NCBI GenBank assembly: GCA_002340325.1
Contig: DDLV01000018.1
Coordinates: 1 to 64,000, forward strand
Direction of reading: 5' to 3'
DNA from: Glaciecola sp. UBA2563
Lineage (GTDB): Bacteria > Pseudomonadota > Gammaproteobacteria > Enterobacterales > Alteromonadaceae
Length of the DNA stretch: 64,000 nucleotides
Shown here: one piece after another, positions 9,752 through 19,679 of the stretch
How the letters are laid out: each line of letters opens with the position of its first letter
Numbering within the stretch: the first letter of the stretch is position 1
Notes under the pieces: generated by a model
Databases searched by the model: none
What the model saw: the letters and a program-made list of their open reading frames with translations, nothing else
What the model was told of the DNA's origin: nothing
Made by a program: the position numbers and the translations under genes

Positions 9752-10004
9752 TAAACGTGTTCCTCTTTTTTATTATTGTAAAATGACTATCTTTAGCGAC
9801 TGCTACTAATCCTCAATGTACACAAAAGCCTGTCGCAAACATATTATTTTATTAAGATAAAATTAAAATCGGCACAATACAACGGCAGTGCGTAAATTAG
9901 CGCAAATTGCACGTAGATTATCTATAGGAGCTTTCAGCAGAAATAAGAAGTAAGGATCTGGTGGCAAACTTTATTTCATCGAAAAATGAGCGTATTTCTG
10001 TCGG

Positions 10005-10811
10005 TCAATTCTTATGATTTGCGATAACAGCCAGATATGGATTAAAACGCTTTTTATCCAAATCACATTTATCACTATCGTTGATTTTTTCTGGGAAAAA
10101 CCGACAAACCGCAGCGCTGATGATAATACTATTCCTTTGTTTTTCGTCCATTTTGGTCAAATAGTAAACCGCACTGCCTGGTTGAAAATATGCTGGGTAA
10201 TCTGCGAGATTCATATAAGCTCTAAACAATTCTGCATGCTTAGAATGCTCCCCCGTAAGGTGTTGCTTTTCGAGTGCTCTTATATAAATACCATAATACT
10301 GATATGCATTTTCGTGTTCACCTTCAGCGCGATATCCCTCTGCTAGTTCGAAGTAAAAGGAGGTCAGCACTTCCTGCGCTTCATTATCTCCCTGCTCTGC
10401 CATACCAGAGAGTTCATTTCGAATGAGTGAGACAAATTGCTCGTCGGAATAATAATCTGCTGTTGGACTGCACTTTTGTTCTACATCACGAGCAATCACA
10501 ACGTCGACTAATGAGATGATGTCTGTAGAAGATGGATTTGAAAAAAAATCGAGAAGTTCTTCAAATGATTTACCTTGAAGCTGAGTTCCTCTCAATTTTG
10601 AAGTGAGATGCCGCTTCATCAGCCAACACGAAAAATGATTTGGCTTATCGTAGTCTGCATTATTTGCACCTCTAATTTTTATAAGTGTTTTTAAGTCGTT
10701 CGACTCTATAGCATCAAGAGATTTAACATCTGATTTCGCATGCAAACTGAATGGCAGCAAGAGAAGAAAGGCTGATGCAAATAAGGTTGTTAAATGGTGA
10801 ATTTTAGACAC
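10005..10811 (-). CDS. Secreted protein of unknown function
   Basis: The 268-residue protein starts at GTG 10811 with AAGG six bases upstream. A clear signal peptide is present (TTLFASAFLLLLPFSLHAKS, cleavage after HA). The mature part has four cysteines (CWLMK, CSPTA, CRFFP and CDLDK contexts) that could form disulfides, and a helical stretch (ELAEGYRAEGEHENAYQYYG) like a TPR/Sel1 repeat. I do not recognise the family. It is divergent from the cupin gene, with a 182-base gap in between. Confidence 0.6.
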   Translation of the reverse strand: MSKIHHLTTLFASAFLLLLPFSLHAKSDVKSLDAIESNDLKTLIKIRGANNADYDKPNHFSCWLMKRHLTSKLRGTQLQGKSFEELLDFFSNPSSTDIISLVDVVIARDVEQKCSPTADYYSDEQFVSLIRNELSGMAEQGDNEAQEVLTSFYFELAEGYRAEGEHENAYQYYGIYIRALEKQHLTGEHSKHAELFRAYMNLADYPAYFQPGSAVYYLTKMDEKQRNSIIISAAVCRFFPEKINDSDKCDLDKKRFNPYLAVIANHKN

Positions 10812-10993
10812 AATTAACCTTTATTATCGTAAATTTCGGTGTAAATTTTTTAATGCATCGGTTAAAGCAATACGAATGCCAGTAGCGTCTTAGTTGTTTT
10901 AACACTGAAAGGAAGATATTGCGCTTGCACAGAACAAGTACATAAAGCGAATAAGTTTGGTTTCTCATAATTACACGCCTTCGGAGGTACGCT

Positions 10994-11350
10994 ATGAAAA
11001 TTACAAATGTATTGGAATATCTACATGCAAATCCAGAAGGTTCATTTCTACATCTTGCGAACTTTAATGAGCATAACTTTGGTACATGCAGTATTACGGG
11101 CGTATCACCTGGGTGGGAAATGCATCCAGACACAGATGAGTTCTTTTATGTTATCGAAGGATATCTAGATATAGTATTGTTGCGCGAAACCAAGGAATCT
11201 CATAGAGCAACTTCTGGAAGCGCTTTTGTCGTTCCGAAGGGGATCTGGCATAAACCTGGAGCACCAGAAGGCGCAAAATTCATCCATTTCACGCCTGGTC
11301 AATCTTTGTATTCTGAAAAAGAAGATCCACGGATTGTGGACGCTTCTTAA
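10994..11350 (+). CDS. Small single-domain cupin
   Basis: This 118-residue protein is a one-domain cupin. Cupin motif 1 appears as MHPDTDEFFYVIEGYLDIVL (about 43-62) and motif 2 as GIWHKPGAP (about 84-92), with histidines and glutamate positioned to bind a metal ion. Start ATG 10994 has GGAGG about eight bases upstream. Small cupins of this type are often sugar- or small-molecule-binding or of unknown role; no substrate can be assigned. Its stop codon overlaps the end of the convergent DUF1501 gene by four bases. Confidence 0.82.
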   Translation: MKITNVLEYLHANPEGSFLHLANFNEHNFGTCSITGVSPGWEMHPDTDEFFYVIEGYLDIVLLRETKESHRATSGSAFVVPKGIWHKPGAPEGAKFIHFTPGQSLYSEKEDPRIVDAS

Positions 11351-12471
11351 AAATTATCTGGAAAAACCTTTCCGAGTGATTGTGGTGATAAAGACCAGTG
11401 TTCCGCAATGCCTTTTCCTAACCATTCTCGGACATCTGATGTTGGATTTAGGTCACGGTTATCCAGCAATTGATTGAGCCCCGGCCACTGTCCATGCACT
11501 TTTCCGCCGCTGATTTTTGTAAAGTTTTGAAGCGCTCCACCGTAAACTAACATAGCACCGCCTGTGCCGTGGTCGGTGCCTTTAGTGCCGTTGAGTTTAA
11601 CGGTTCGTCCAAATTCAGTGCTGACGAAAATCAAGGTGTCTTTCCATTGATGACCTAAGGTGGAATGCAGTGACGTAATGCCATCATCAAAGGTATTAAA
11701 CTGTCTTGTGAGCCGGTTTTTTTGGTTATTGTGCGTATCCCAGCCACCCATTTCCAGCATTGCACATGCGATTTGCGGGTCATCCGCCATGATTTCACCA
11801 CATCGATTGGCTAGGAATGCGAAATCGGGGCGGTTTTTTCGTTCTTTGTCCATCATAGGCGCATCGCGTTGTTCAATCGCCGTGTTTATAGTGGCGCTGA
11901 GCAAAGCGTCATTAGCATACATTGACTGCAGTCGACTTAAGGTGTCACTTTCTGCTGCCGTCAGTCCGGATGGATACCACGTCTGCGGCATTGACGGGCC
12001 GCCTTTTAACGCCATCGGTGTGGTGCGTGAAATCGACAACGCATTACCTGAGTATTGTCCTAGCGCCCGGGCGAGCCAGCCTTGATCGTGGTCTACCTCA
12101 TTTAATCCAGACTCCATTGTATCTTGGGCTTCAAAGTGCGAACGACTGCGATAACCTGACGCGACAGCCACGACCGGTGCCATCTGTTTTTTCTTATACA
12201 GCTGATGGCTGAATTCAAGTGCAGGATGCAAGCTAAACATATTGTTTAAGCGATGTTTTTCTAATTCATGACGTTGCCAATGATTGGGACGAAGCTGCAA
12301 GTAGGCACTATCTGCTCTAGGGATAACAGTATCCAATGAGTCCATCGCGCCTCGAAGGAATATCCAAATGACTTTTTTGACTGCGTTGTCTCCCGTCATC
12401 GCTGCAATAGGCGCAGTTTTCAACAGCACCAGTGAAGCTAATCCGCTTTTTAAAAAATCACGTCTTTTCAT
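11347..12471 (-). CDS. DUF1501 Tat-exported protein
   Basis: The chain starts MKRRDFLKSGLASL, a twin-arginine signal (RRDFLK), predicting folded export to the periplasm. DUF1501 proteins belong to the alkaline phosphatase/sulfatase-like superfamily, and the GAMDSLDTVIP, FVSTEFGRT and GTDHGTGGAMLVYGG segments are typical. ATG 12471 is preferred over an upstream GTG at 12489 because the GGAGGAAG ribosome site lies between them. It follows DUF1800 by about 20 bases in one operon; this pair is widely co-conserved, though its substrate is unknown. It is about 374 residues, somewhat short but normal for gammaproteobacteria. Confidence 0.88.
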   Translation of the reverse strand: MKRRDFLKSGLASLVLLKTAPIAAMTGDNAVKKVIWIFLRGAMDSLDTVIPRADSAYLQLRPNHWQRHELEKHRLNNMFSLHPALEFSHQLYKKKQMAPVVAVASGYRSRSHFEAQDTMESGLNEVDHDQGWLARALGQYSGNALSISRTTPMALKGGPSMPQTWYPSGLTAAESDTLSRLQSMYANDALLSATINTAIEQRDAPMMDKERKNRPDFAFLANRCGEIMADDPQIACAMLEMGGWDTHNNQKNRLTRQFNTFDDGITSLHSTLGHQWKDTLIFVSTEFGRTVKLNGTKGTDHGTGGAMLVYGGALQNFTKISGGKVHGQWPGLNQLLDNRDLNPTSDVREWLGKGIAEHWSLSPQSLGKVFPDNF

Positions 12472-12492
12472 ATTTATTTCTTCCTCCACAAC

Positions 12493-13944
12493 CTAACGAC
12501 GTTGAAACTCAGGACTCATAAGCAGCAGTGCCCATGCTTGTGAAATACTTTCTGCTCCGCGTAAATGCATCGCGGTGACACCGCTTAGCTCCTCACCGAA
12601 AATCGATTTAGCGAACTCAAAAGGCGAAGTGGTAGCTTTAGCGTGATATTGCTTCGCATAGTGCTGTGCCCATTCGATTCTTGCCATTAATGCACTTGGT
12701 CCCGACCACTCTTGGGCTGTATCGGGGTAGCCTGCCGGTGAGCCAGCGTTATACATTGCTTGCCCCATCAACTCTAGACTTTGAAAAATATCGGGCCTAC
12801 GCAACATAAAGTTGCAGGTCCGACAGGTTGAGATAACAAACTCTCTCGGTGTTTTAAGTTTTTCATCCGTAACATTCCAACTATCGGGATGCATAATCAT
12901 CGTGGTCACAACCGATTTAATATTCCCTTTACTGGCTAACCAGTTTTGTTGCATTGCACTCACAAGCGCTTCACTGGGCGTATCATTGATAAAATGCCTG
13001 GCAAGTTTATAACTGACATGTTTTGCGGTATTTGAATGAACGGCCAAGTCTTCTAATATACTTTGAGCCTGAAGTTTCTTCCCTTGCTGCTGCGCCGAGT
13101 ATGTCTTTCCCATTATTTTGCGCTGTCCAGGTTCATGCGCCATCAGTCGAAATTTAAATCCTGCTGACTCTCCTCTCCTTAAATTTCCTACCGACCAGCC
13201 CGTAAGTGCTCTTGCCAGCTCAATGACATCACCTTGCTTGTAACCAGCATCAACCCCTAGCGTATGTAATTCTAGTATTTCTCTAGCCAGGTTTTCATTA
13301 AGACCATTTTGTGCGTTATCTCGTTGTTTACGACGCTGGCCCAGTCGACTATTTGGACCAATTGAACGCTCGTTATTTAGGTAATAGAGCATTGCAGGAT
13401 GTTTTGTGACAGCAACAAGCATCTCAGCGAAAGTGCCTGTCAAATTTGGCGCAATCGCCTCTTTATCAAGTGTCGGTGACAGTGCTGCCATAAAGATATT
13501 ATTGCGAGTTACGCTAAAATGATTCGCAAAAAAGTCGAGCAATCTTGCTTGTAAAGGCTGATGCGTAGTGACGGCTTGTCTAGCAATAGCTTCAGCCAGT
13601 TTTCTTGCTGAACGTTGCACACTGATTTTCTCCGCCATGCCTTCTCGTTTACGCTCGTTTTGTCGCGGAGACATCGATGGATTCATCTGTGGATTTTTTG
13701 GCTGTTTTGATTCTGCTTCAGCATCAGCTTTAGCGGCTTCTTTGCGCTGTTGTCGCTGCTTTGGAACCATGATGAGCGCTTGCTGACTGCTCCAATCATT
13801 GCCTTCAATGGAATAGGTTGTGAGCTGCTTGGTTAACCATCGCTGCGCATCGCTAAGTGACGCATTGTTAAGTGATGTAAGCGACTCTTTATCAATGCCA
13901 TAACCAAAACGGTGCATGGCGATACGAGCATATTGCGTTAGCAT
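12493..13944 (-). CDS. DUF1800 protein
   Basis: A 483-residue DUF1800 protein, the first gene of the DUF1800-DUF1501 operon. Family features include the N-terminal RFGYGID segment, RLLDFFANHFSV, LYYLNNERSIGPNSR, NLAREILELHTLGVD, and the KTPREFVIST stretch. A lysine/glutamine-rich linker around residues 60-105 looks like an insertion. No obvious signal peptide is seen, which is common in this family although the partner is Tat-exported. GAGAGG precedes the ATG at 13944. Function is unknown; co-conservation with DUF1501 suggests a shared periplasmic process. Confidence 0.87.
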   Translation of the reverse strand: MLTQYARIAMHRFGYGIDKESLTSLNNASLSDAQRWLTKQLTTYSIEGNDWSSQQALIMVPKQRQQRKEAAKADAEAESKQPKNPQMNPSMSPRQNERKREGMAEKISVQRSARKLAEAIARQAVTTHQPLQARLLDFFANHFSVTRNNIFMAALSPTLDKEAIAPNLTGTFAEMLVAVTKHPAMLYYLNNERSIGPNSRLGQRRKQRDNAQNGLNENLAREILELHTLGVDAGYKQGDVIELARALTGWSVGNLRRGESAGFKFRLMAHEPGQRKIMGKTYSAQQQGKKLQAQSILEDLAVHSNTAKHVSYKLARHFINDTPSEALVSAMQQNWLASKGNIKSVVTTMIMHPDSWNVTDEKLKTPREFVISTCRTCNFMLRRPDIFQSLELMGQAMYNAGSPAGYPDTAQEWSGPSALMARIEWAQHYAKQYHAKATTSPFEFAKSIFGEELSGVTAMHLRGAESISQAWALLLMSPEFQRR

Positions 13945-14093
13945 GACGACCTCTCATTACTAATATATCCGATTGCTAAGAATACTTCTGCATAGCGCGG
14001 AAAAGCATAATATTAATGTGGATATCGGCTCGCAATGAACATTACATAACCTTTACACTTCTTTACTTTTTTTGAAAGGCGCTATTCCTGTCA

Positions 14094-14121
14094 TTGGCTC
14101 TTTGTGCCACTCTGCTATAGT
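14094..14121 (+). promoter_or_regulatory. Probable sigma-70 promoter of the amidohydrolase genes
   Basis: A -35-like TTGGCT at 14094-14099 and a -10-like TATAGT at 14116-14121 are separated by 16 bases, placing transcription start about 45-50 bases before the coding region. The -10 differs from consensus by one base; the -35 matches four of six. It is predicted only from sequence. Confidence 0.5.
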
Positions 14122-14164
14122 TACAACATGAAGCAACATCGCTTTATCAATAATAAAAACAAGG

Positions 14165-17100
14165 ATGGAACAGACGATTATGCACAGCTGTTTTAATACA
14201 TCTCATTTCTCAATACTTCGTTATTTAAAATGTTTTATTGCTTTCACATTACTTGCAACGCAAGTTGCCTATGCAGAACAAACTGGACATGTGTATGGAC
14301 TTTATGACCGCACCAATTATAAAGTTGCGCTTGTTAATGCTACAGCAGTAACAGAGCCGGGCGTGAAAATGGACAGTGCCACTGTTGTGATTAACAACGG
14401 TGTTATTGTGTCAGTTGAGTCGAACGGCGCAATCCCAGAAGACGCTCAAGTAATTGATTTAAAGGGTCACTGGTTATACGCCGGTTTTATCGACCCATAC
14501 AGCGATTATGTATATGGCGAGACAAAATCTTATCCGAGTTGGGGCGATCCGCCTAAATATGAAGGCGACAGACAAGGAGGCAATGCATGGAACGATGCTA
14601 TCCATTCGCATATAAATTGGGCAGATGATTTTATGTCGGACAGTGATTCCGCTGATAAGATGATTAAAAATGGATTTACAACTGTTCAAGCAGCGAGAAT
14701 GGACGGTATTTTTCAAGGCAGAGCAGTGACAGTCTCACTGGCTGACGATATTCCGAACAATCTAATATACCGCGCAGATGCGCGACATTTTGGCAGTTTT
14801 AACAAGGGGAGTTCGAAACAAAGTTACCCGTCATCACTGATGGGCAGTATTGCATTAATCCGGCAAACACTGAGTGATGCCGTATGGTATCAAGATGCAA
14901 AAGGCAAAGTTGATACACTTTTTAGCGCGAAGCCAGTTGAATACAATAGTGCGTTAGAAAGCCTTTTGACATTGCAAGAAAGCGGAATAGTTTTTGACGC
15001 CGGTGACAGTCTCTCTACCTTGCGCGCGCATGAAATCTTTAATCGATTTGATGTCAATGCAGTGTATTTGGGTGATGGTCTTGAATATTCACGCTTAACA
15101 CAGTTAAAAGACATTGGCGCAACCTTTATCCTGCCGCTTAACTATCCCAAAACGCCTTCACTAGGTAGCTTCGAAGCACAATTAGATACATCACTAGCTG
15201 AACTTCGACATGTCGAGAGAGCCCCGGGGAATCCTTCCTCACTTGAACGTGCAGACATTCCCTTTGCATTTACGCAACATGGTTTGAAAGATAAAAAAGA
15301 CTTTTGGACAGCATTGAACAAATCCATAAAACATGGTCTGAGCGAAACGGCGGCACTTGCGGCGCTCACGACCGTGCCAGCCCAAATTGCGGGCGTCGAT
15401 GCGATTTCTGGGAAAATAGCTCCCGGATTCAAAGCCGATCTTGTTGTCGCTGATGGCAACCTATTCGATGGCGGAAAAATCAAGAAGGTTTTCTTGCAAG
15501 GAAAAGCAAAACAATACCAAGAGATTTTACCCTACCCATTTGCGGGTCAGTATGAAGCAACTCTCAAAGACGCGGGATACACGCTGATTCTTGAACGTCA
15601 GAAAGATGAACTAACGGGGACTATTTCAACTCAACAAGATAACAGTAAAGATATCAAGCTAAGCAATATTCAAGCAACGGGCGACCAAATCAGTTTTACG
15701 TTTGAACTTACAGAGAACAATGTAAAGACAGTCTATGGGTTCAGCGGTAGGCTATCGAAAAATAACATTAATGGTTATTGGCTATTGCCAGATCTCACAA
15801 GAGTTCCTGCACAATTAATGTCAAAGACACTGTCTGATGAAACTGGCGCGGCCGATAATTTAACCGCTTCGGAAACTTCTTCTGAAATAGAATACATTTC
15901 CTCCATCACCTACCCTAACCGCGCATTTGGTTTGACTAAGCAGCCGGCACAACAAAATTTGCATATTCAAAATGCAACCATATGGACATCGGAAGATGCC
16001 GGCGTCTTGGAAAATACCGATATGATTATTAAAGACGGCAAGATCAAAGAAATCGGCGAGGATCTAAATACGCCAAGTGGCTATACCGCTATTGATGCGA
16101 CAAACAAACACGTTACCGCAGGCATCATCGATGAACATAGTCATATCGCAATAAGCGGTGGTGTTAACGAAGGAAGCGATGCCGTTACATCTGAAGTGCG
16201 AATTGGTGATGTTATCAATCCGGAAGACATAAACATCTATCGTGCGTTGGCAGGTGGAACTACTGCCGCTCAATTGTTACACGGTTCAGCTAACCCGATT
16301 GGCGGGCAAGCTCAGGTCATCAAACTACGCTGGGGTGAGGATGCCAATGGACTTAAATTCGCACAAGCACCGCCATCTATCAAATTTGCACTCGGTGAAA
16401 ACGTTAAGCAAAGCAATTGGGGGGATAAATTTACCATTCGCTACCCACAAACAAGAATGGGGGTAGACACTATTGTGCGCGATATTATGTTGAGAGCGCG
16501 AGAGTATCAGGAAAGCTTTGAAAAGTATAAGCGCCTAAGTAGGAGCGAAAAAAAGACCGTTGCACCACCTCGGCAAAATTACCGATTAGATGCACTGATT
16601 GAAATCATGGATAGTGAGCGGTTCATTCATGCGCACTCTTATGTCGCCTCGGAAATTCTTGCGCTTATGGCGTTAGCAGAAGATTTTGGATTCACCATTC
16701 AAACCTTTACACATATTCTTGAAGGTTACAAAGTAGCTGACGAAATGGCCAAACACGGCGCGTCGGCATCGAGCTTTTCTGATTGGTGGGCATACAAGTT
16801 TGAGGTATTCGACGCCATCCCAGGCAACACGTGCTTAATGATGGATAAAGGTGTTAACGTTTCTGTCAATTCAGACAGCGGTGACTTAATCCGACGTTTG
16901 AATACAGAAGCTGCAAAATCGATTAATTACTGTGATATGGACCCACTTAATGCGATTAAAATGGTGACAATAAACCCAGCCAAACAACTAAAAATTGATC
17001 AGTACACTGGTAGTCTCGCTGAAGGTAAGGATGCTGACTTTGTGATCTGGAATGACAACCCGTTGTCTATTTACGCAAAAGTTGAGCAAACCTGGATTGA

Positions 17101-17449
17101 TGGCCGCAACTATTTTGATGTATCACTTGATGCTGAGCTCAAACAAGCACTTATGGAAGAAAAGAGTAAACTCATTCAAAAGCTATTGGCGTCAGCGGAC
17201 AGCCAACACAGCCATTCTTCAAAGCCTGCTCCTACCACCCAGTTTGCGCGCTATTTGACGAAGTTTTCGGCAACTGCAGGGCATTCTCACAAACACAGTA
17301 ATGCAGCAGCTGGTGCAACCGGTTCGACAAGCTTTGCTTCATATTTATTAAAAGACAATACTGTCTGGCATTGCGACGATAATTTTGATTATTGGCACTA
17401 TATATCGAATCGACAAACACGCCATGCGCACGCGGGAGGGCATCACTGA
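14165..17449 (+). CDS. Exported tandem amidohydrolase with histidine-rich tail
   Basis: About 1090 residues with a signal peptide (hydrophobic FIAFTLLATQVAYA) and two amidohydrolase domains in tandem. The second domain keeps the HxH metal motif (IIDEHSH, H658 and H660 counted from ATG 14165), and its GGTTAAQLLHGSAN segment is like imidazolonepropionase-type amidohydrolases. The first has PYSDY at about 111-115 where HxH belongs, so it is probably non-catalytic. The last about 100 residues are histidine-rich (HSHSS, GHSHKHS, HAHAGGHH). ATG 14180 is an alternative start. It overlaps the next amidohydrolase by one base. The substrate is unknown; peptide or cyclic amide hydrolysis in the periplasm is plausible. 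Confidence 0.85.
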   Translation: MEQTIMHSCFNTSHFSILRYLKCFIAFTLLATQVAYAEQTGHVYGLYDRTNYKVALVNATAVTEPGVKMDSATVVINNGVIVSVESNGAIPEDAQVIDLKGHWLYAGFIDPYSDYVYGETKSYPSWGDPPKYEGDRQGGNAWNDAIHSHINWADDFMSDSDSADKMIKNGFTTVQAARMDGIFQGRAVTVSLADDIPNNLIYRADARHFGSFNKGSSKQSYPSSLMGSIALIRQTLSDAVWYQDAKGKVDTLFSAKPVEYNSALESLLTLQESGIVFDAGDSLSTLRAHEIFNRFDVNAVYLGDGLEYSRLTQLKDIGATFILPLNYPKTPSLGSFEAQLDTSLAELRHVERAPGNPSSLERADIPFAFTQHGLKDKKDFWTALNKSIKHGLSETAALAALTTVPAQIAGVDAISGKIAPGFKADLVVADGNLFDGGKIKKVFLQGKAKQYQEILPYPFAGQYEATLKDAGYTLILERQKDELTGTISTQQDNSKDIKLSNIQATGDQISFTFELTENNVKTVYGFSGRLSKNNINGYWLLPDLTRVPAQLMSKTLSDETGAADNLTASETSSEIEYISSITYPNRAFGLTKQPAQQNLHIQNATIWTSEDAGVLENTDMIIKDGKIKEIGEDLNTPSGYTAIDATNKHVTAGIIDEHSHIAISGGVNEGSDAVTSEVRIGDVINPEDINIYRALAGGTTAAQLLHGSANPIGGQAQVIKLRWGEDANGLKFAQAPPSIKFALGENVKQSNWGDKFTIRYPQTRMGVDTIVRDIMLRAREYQESFEKYKRLSRSEKKTVAPPRQNYRLDALIEIMDSERFIHAHSYVASEILALMALAEDFGFTIQTFTHILEGYKVADEMAKHGASASSFSDWWAYKFEVFDAIPGNTCLMMDKGVNVSVNSDSGDLIRRLNTEAAKSINYCDMDPLNAIKMVTINPAKQLKIDQYTGSLAEGKDADFVIWNDNPLSIYAKVEQTWIDGRNYFDVSLDAELKQALMEEKSKLIQKLLASADSQHSHSSKPAPTTQFARYLTKFSATAGHSHKHSNAAAGATGSTSFASYLLKDNTVWHCDDNFDYWHYISNRQTRHAHAGGHH

Positions 17450-18843
17450 TGAATACAACATTTTATGAACTGGCCTTCTTTTATTTTGCAAATGTAATTT
17501 CGAAGTCACGCAGAAAGTATAAAACGCTATCAACACCTTACCTAGCAGCAATTTTCTCAGTTTGCTTGATTGCCTTTTGTCTGATTACAGTTCCATTAAA
17601 AACGTTCGCACATGACATGGTGCCTGGACCCAATCCAGATGGCCCGGTACTGTTAAAAGGGGCAACATTGCATACAGCAACTAATGGGGTTAAAACAAAT
17701 CATGATTTATTGATTGTCGACGGCAAAATTGACGCCATTGGGATCAACTTGACCGTTCCACAAAGCACGGTTGAGATCGACGTGTCAGGAAAGCACGTCT
17801 ACCCTGGTTTAATTGGCATGGCCACAACCGTAGGCTTAGTCGAAATTGGCGCCGTTCGTGCTACACGCGATCAGGCTGAGACCGGCAGATATACGCCGGA
17901 AGTGGAGGCTTACGTTGCATTTAATGCGGATTCTGAGTTAATCCCCACGATAAGAGCCAACGGCATAACACATGTTGAAGTTGCGCCGGTTGGAACTGGC
18001 CTAACAGGGCAGGCATCTGTGATGCATTTAGATGGTTGGAACTGGCAAGATTCACTTGTCAAACAGAACTCCTCGATGCATATGTACTGGCCCAACACTG
18101 GCATTAATAAGTCTTTTTGGGAACAACGCACAGTAGAAAAACAGCGTGAAGATAACGCAAACCGCTTGACTGAATTAGAGCAAACATATGACCTTATAAA
18201 AGCCTATAATAGCCGTCGTGAGTTAAACCAAGACAGTCCAATAGATGTTCGGTGGGAAGCAATGCGCCCGATATTGCGCAAAGAGGTACCTCTATATATC
18301 CATGCCAATGATTACAGGCAAATGGAACAGGCAATTGCTTTTGCGAAATTCTATGATATCGACATTGTATTAGTCGGCGGAGCTGACACTCCAATGGCAA
18401 TCGATTTACTTAAATCAACGCAAACGCCACTGGTGTTTACCGCTCCATGGGGCCGACCACAAAGAAGCGATCAGGCTTATAATGTTGCTTATACAATTCC
18501 TGCGCTGTTGGAGCAAAATGGTATTCCATTTGCACTTGCGATAGCCGGGAATTGGCGGGTACGCGACTTACCTTTTGCAGCTGGTCAAATGGTCGCTCAT
18601 GGCGCAAGCAAATTACAAGCGCTGCGTTCCGTCACGATTGAACCTGCCCGAATTCTAGGAATTGATGATAGAACGGGTTCAATTGATATTGGCAAACAGG
18701 CCAATCTTGTTGTAAGCGAAGGGGATATATTTGACCATCTTACCCACGATGTCACGTTGGTGTTTATTGATGGGCGAATGGTTGATCTGAATAGTCGACA
18801 CAAACAGCTTTATAATAAGTACAAACAAAAGAGCTCGGATTGA
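17449..18843 (+). CDS. Exported amidohydrolase-family protein, metal motif degenerate
   Basis: Start ATG 17449 overlaps the previous stop (TGATG) and has GGGAGGG eight bases upstream, so about 464 residues. A membrane/signal segment lies at about 30-50 (IFSVCLIAFCLITVPL), ending near AHD. The amidohydrolase fold is evident: KHVYPGLIG near 115-123, and the C-terminal SIDIGKQANLVVSEGDIFD and VFIDGRMVD strands. Where most members have DxHxH after the PG(F/L)I segment, this one reads GMATTVGLVE. It probably works with, or as a subunit of, the upstream tandem protein. Confidence 0.82.
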   Translation: MNTTFYELAFFYFANVISKSRRKYKTLSTPYLAAIFSVCLIAFCLITVPLKTFAHDMVPGPNPDGPVLLKGATLHTATNGVKTNHDLLIVDGKIDAIGINLTVPQSTVEIDVSGKHVYPGLIGMATTVGLVEIGAVRATRDQAETGRYTPEVEAYVAFNADSELIPTIRANGITHVEVAPVGTGLTGQASVMHLDGWNWQDSLVKQNSSMHMYWPNTGINKSFWEQRTVEKQREDNANRLTELEQTYDLIKAYNSRRELNQDSPIDVRWEAMRPILRKEVPLYIHANDYRQMEQAIAFAKFYDIDIVLVGGADTPMAIDLLKSTQTPLVFTAPWGRPQRSDQAYNVAYTIPALLEQNGIPFALAIAGNWRVRDLPFAAGQMVAHGASKLQALRSVTIEPARILGIDDRTGSIDIGKQANLVVSEGDIFDHLTHDVTLVFIDGRMVDLNSRHKQLYNKYKQKSSD

Positions 18844-18850
18844 ATATCAG

Positions 18851-19567
18851 CTATTCGCAGCTTAAGTCGTTGAAGGTCTCGTCTGAAAACAATGCATTGT
18901 ATTTTCTTTGCAAATAGTTTGTCTGGTCAATCCATTGATTAACCAGCCGAGATAACGAGTTGTAATGCTCAATGGCTGCTTGATTTGATTCGGGCGAAAA
19001 GTTTAGCACCTTTTCACTGACTCTATTTATTGTGTGCTGATATTTGTCATTTTGGTAGTTAAACAACGAACCAATTTCTGTTGCAAGTTGGAAATCAGCG
19101 TGAAGCAAATATCCAGATTCACCCGCAAGACGCCATGCGGAGTAACGAAGAGACTCTTTAATAAGCATTTGTTCAATATCCGCTTTTAGTGCATCCGGAG
19201 CTTGCTGTGCGCGCAGTTGCAATATTGCTGCGTTGCTGAGTGATGACATCCCACGCTGCCTCGGAATGTATTCATTTTCTATTAATATTTTATTGAAAAT
19301 GAGTTCGGATTTGACATTACAGAGCGCGATTAACGTCCGCTCTTCAATGTCTTTTGCTTCGTCCCAGTCTTGCAGCGCAAACGCCAAGATAATGCTCGCG
19401 CCAATAAGGAGAGATTCTGCAAATACTGCGCGCCATTTTATTGGGTTTTTGATTTTTACAGTAGAACCCACTGGAACTGCATCCCGACTTACCGTCTCTT
19501 CTCGATTTTCTGCGCTCTTGTCCTGCTGGGTCACAACGTACGTTTTTCCTGAAATCTCTAATAACAC
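18851..19567 (-). CDS. Single-pass membrane protein of unknown function
   Basis: The protein has about 238 residues with a hydrophilic N-terminus, one membrane helix (SLLIGASIILAFALQDW, about 52-68) and a mainly helical C-terminal domain (DWDEAKDIEERTLIALCNVK onward). I do not recognise the family; similar one-helix proteins with an acidic DWxE start after the helix are common hypotheticals in Alteromonadales. GTG 19567 is the first plausible start but has only a weak ribosome site, so the N-terminus is uncertain. It is convergent with the amidohydrolase gene with an eight-base gap. Confidence 0.6.
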   Translation of the reverse strand: MLLEISGKTYVVTQQDKSAENREETVSRDAVPVGSTVKIKNPIKWRAVFAESLLIGASIILAFALQDWDEAKDIEERTLIALCNVKSELIFNKILIENEYIPRQRGMSSLSNAAILQLRAQQAPDALKADIEQMLIKESLRYSAWRLAGESGYLLHADFQLATEIGSLFNYQNDKYQHTINRVSEKVLNFSPESNQAAIEHYNSLSRLVNQWIDQTNYLQRKYNALFSDETFNDLSCE

Positions 19568-19679
19568 CCTAACTAATAACGCTAATAAGGTATCGATTCA
19601 AGAGATTTTAGGTTTCAAAATGTGAAGATTTGTTTTGGACCACGCAGTGGCTGTCAATTTTGCGTATTAACTATATGAT

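Noticed and set aside
10804..11133. Minus-strand open frame overlapping the cupin start
   Set aside because: It overlaps a strong cupin gene with a good ribosome site; the peptide has no recognisable feature.
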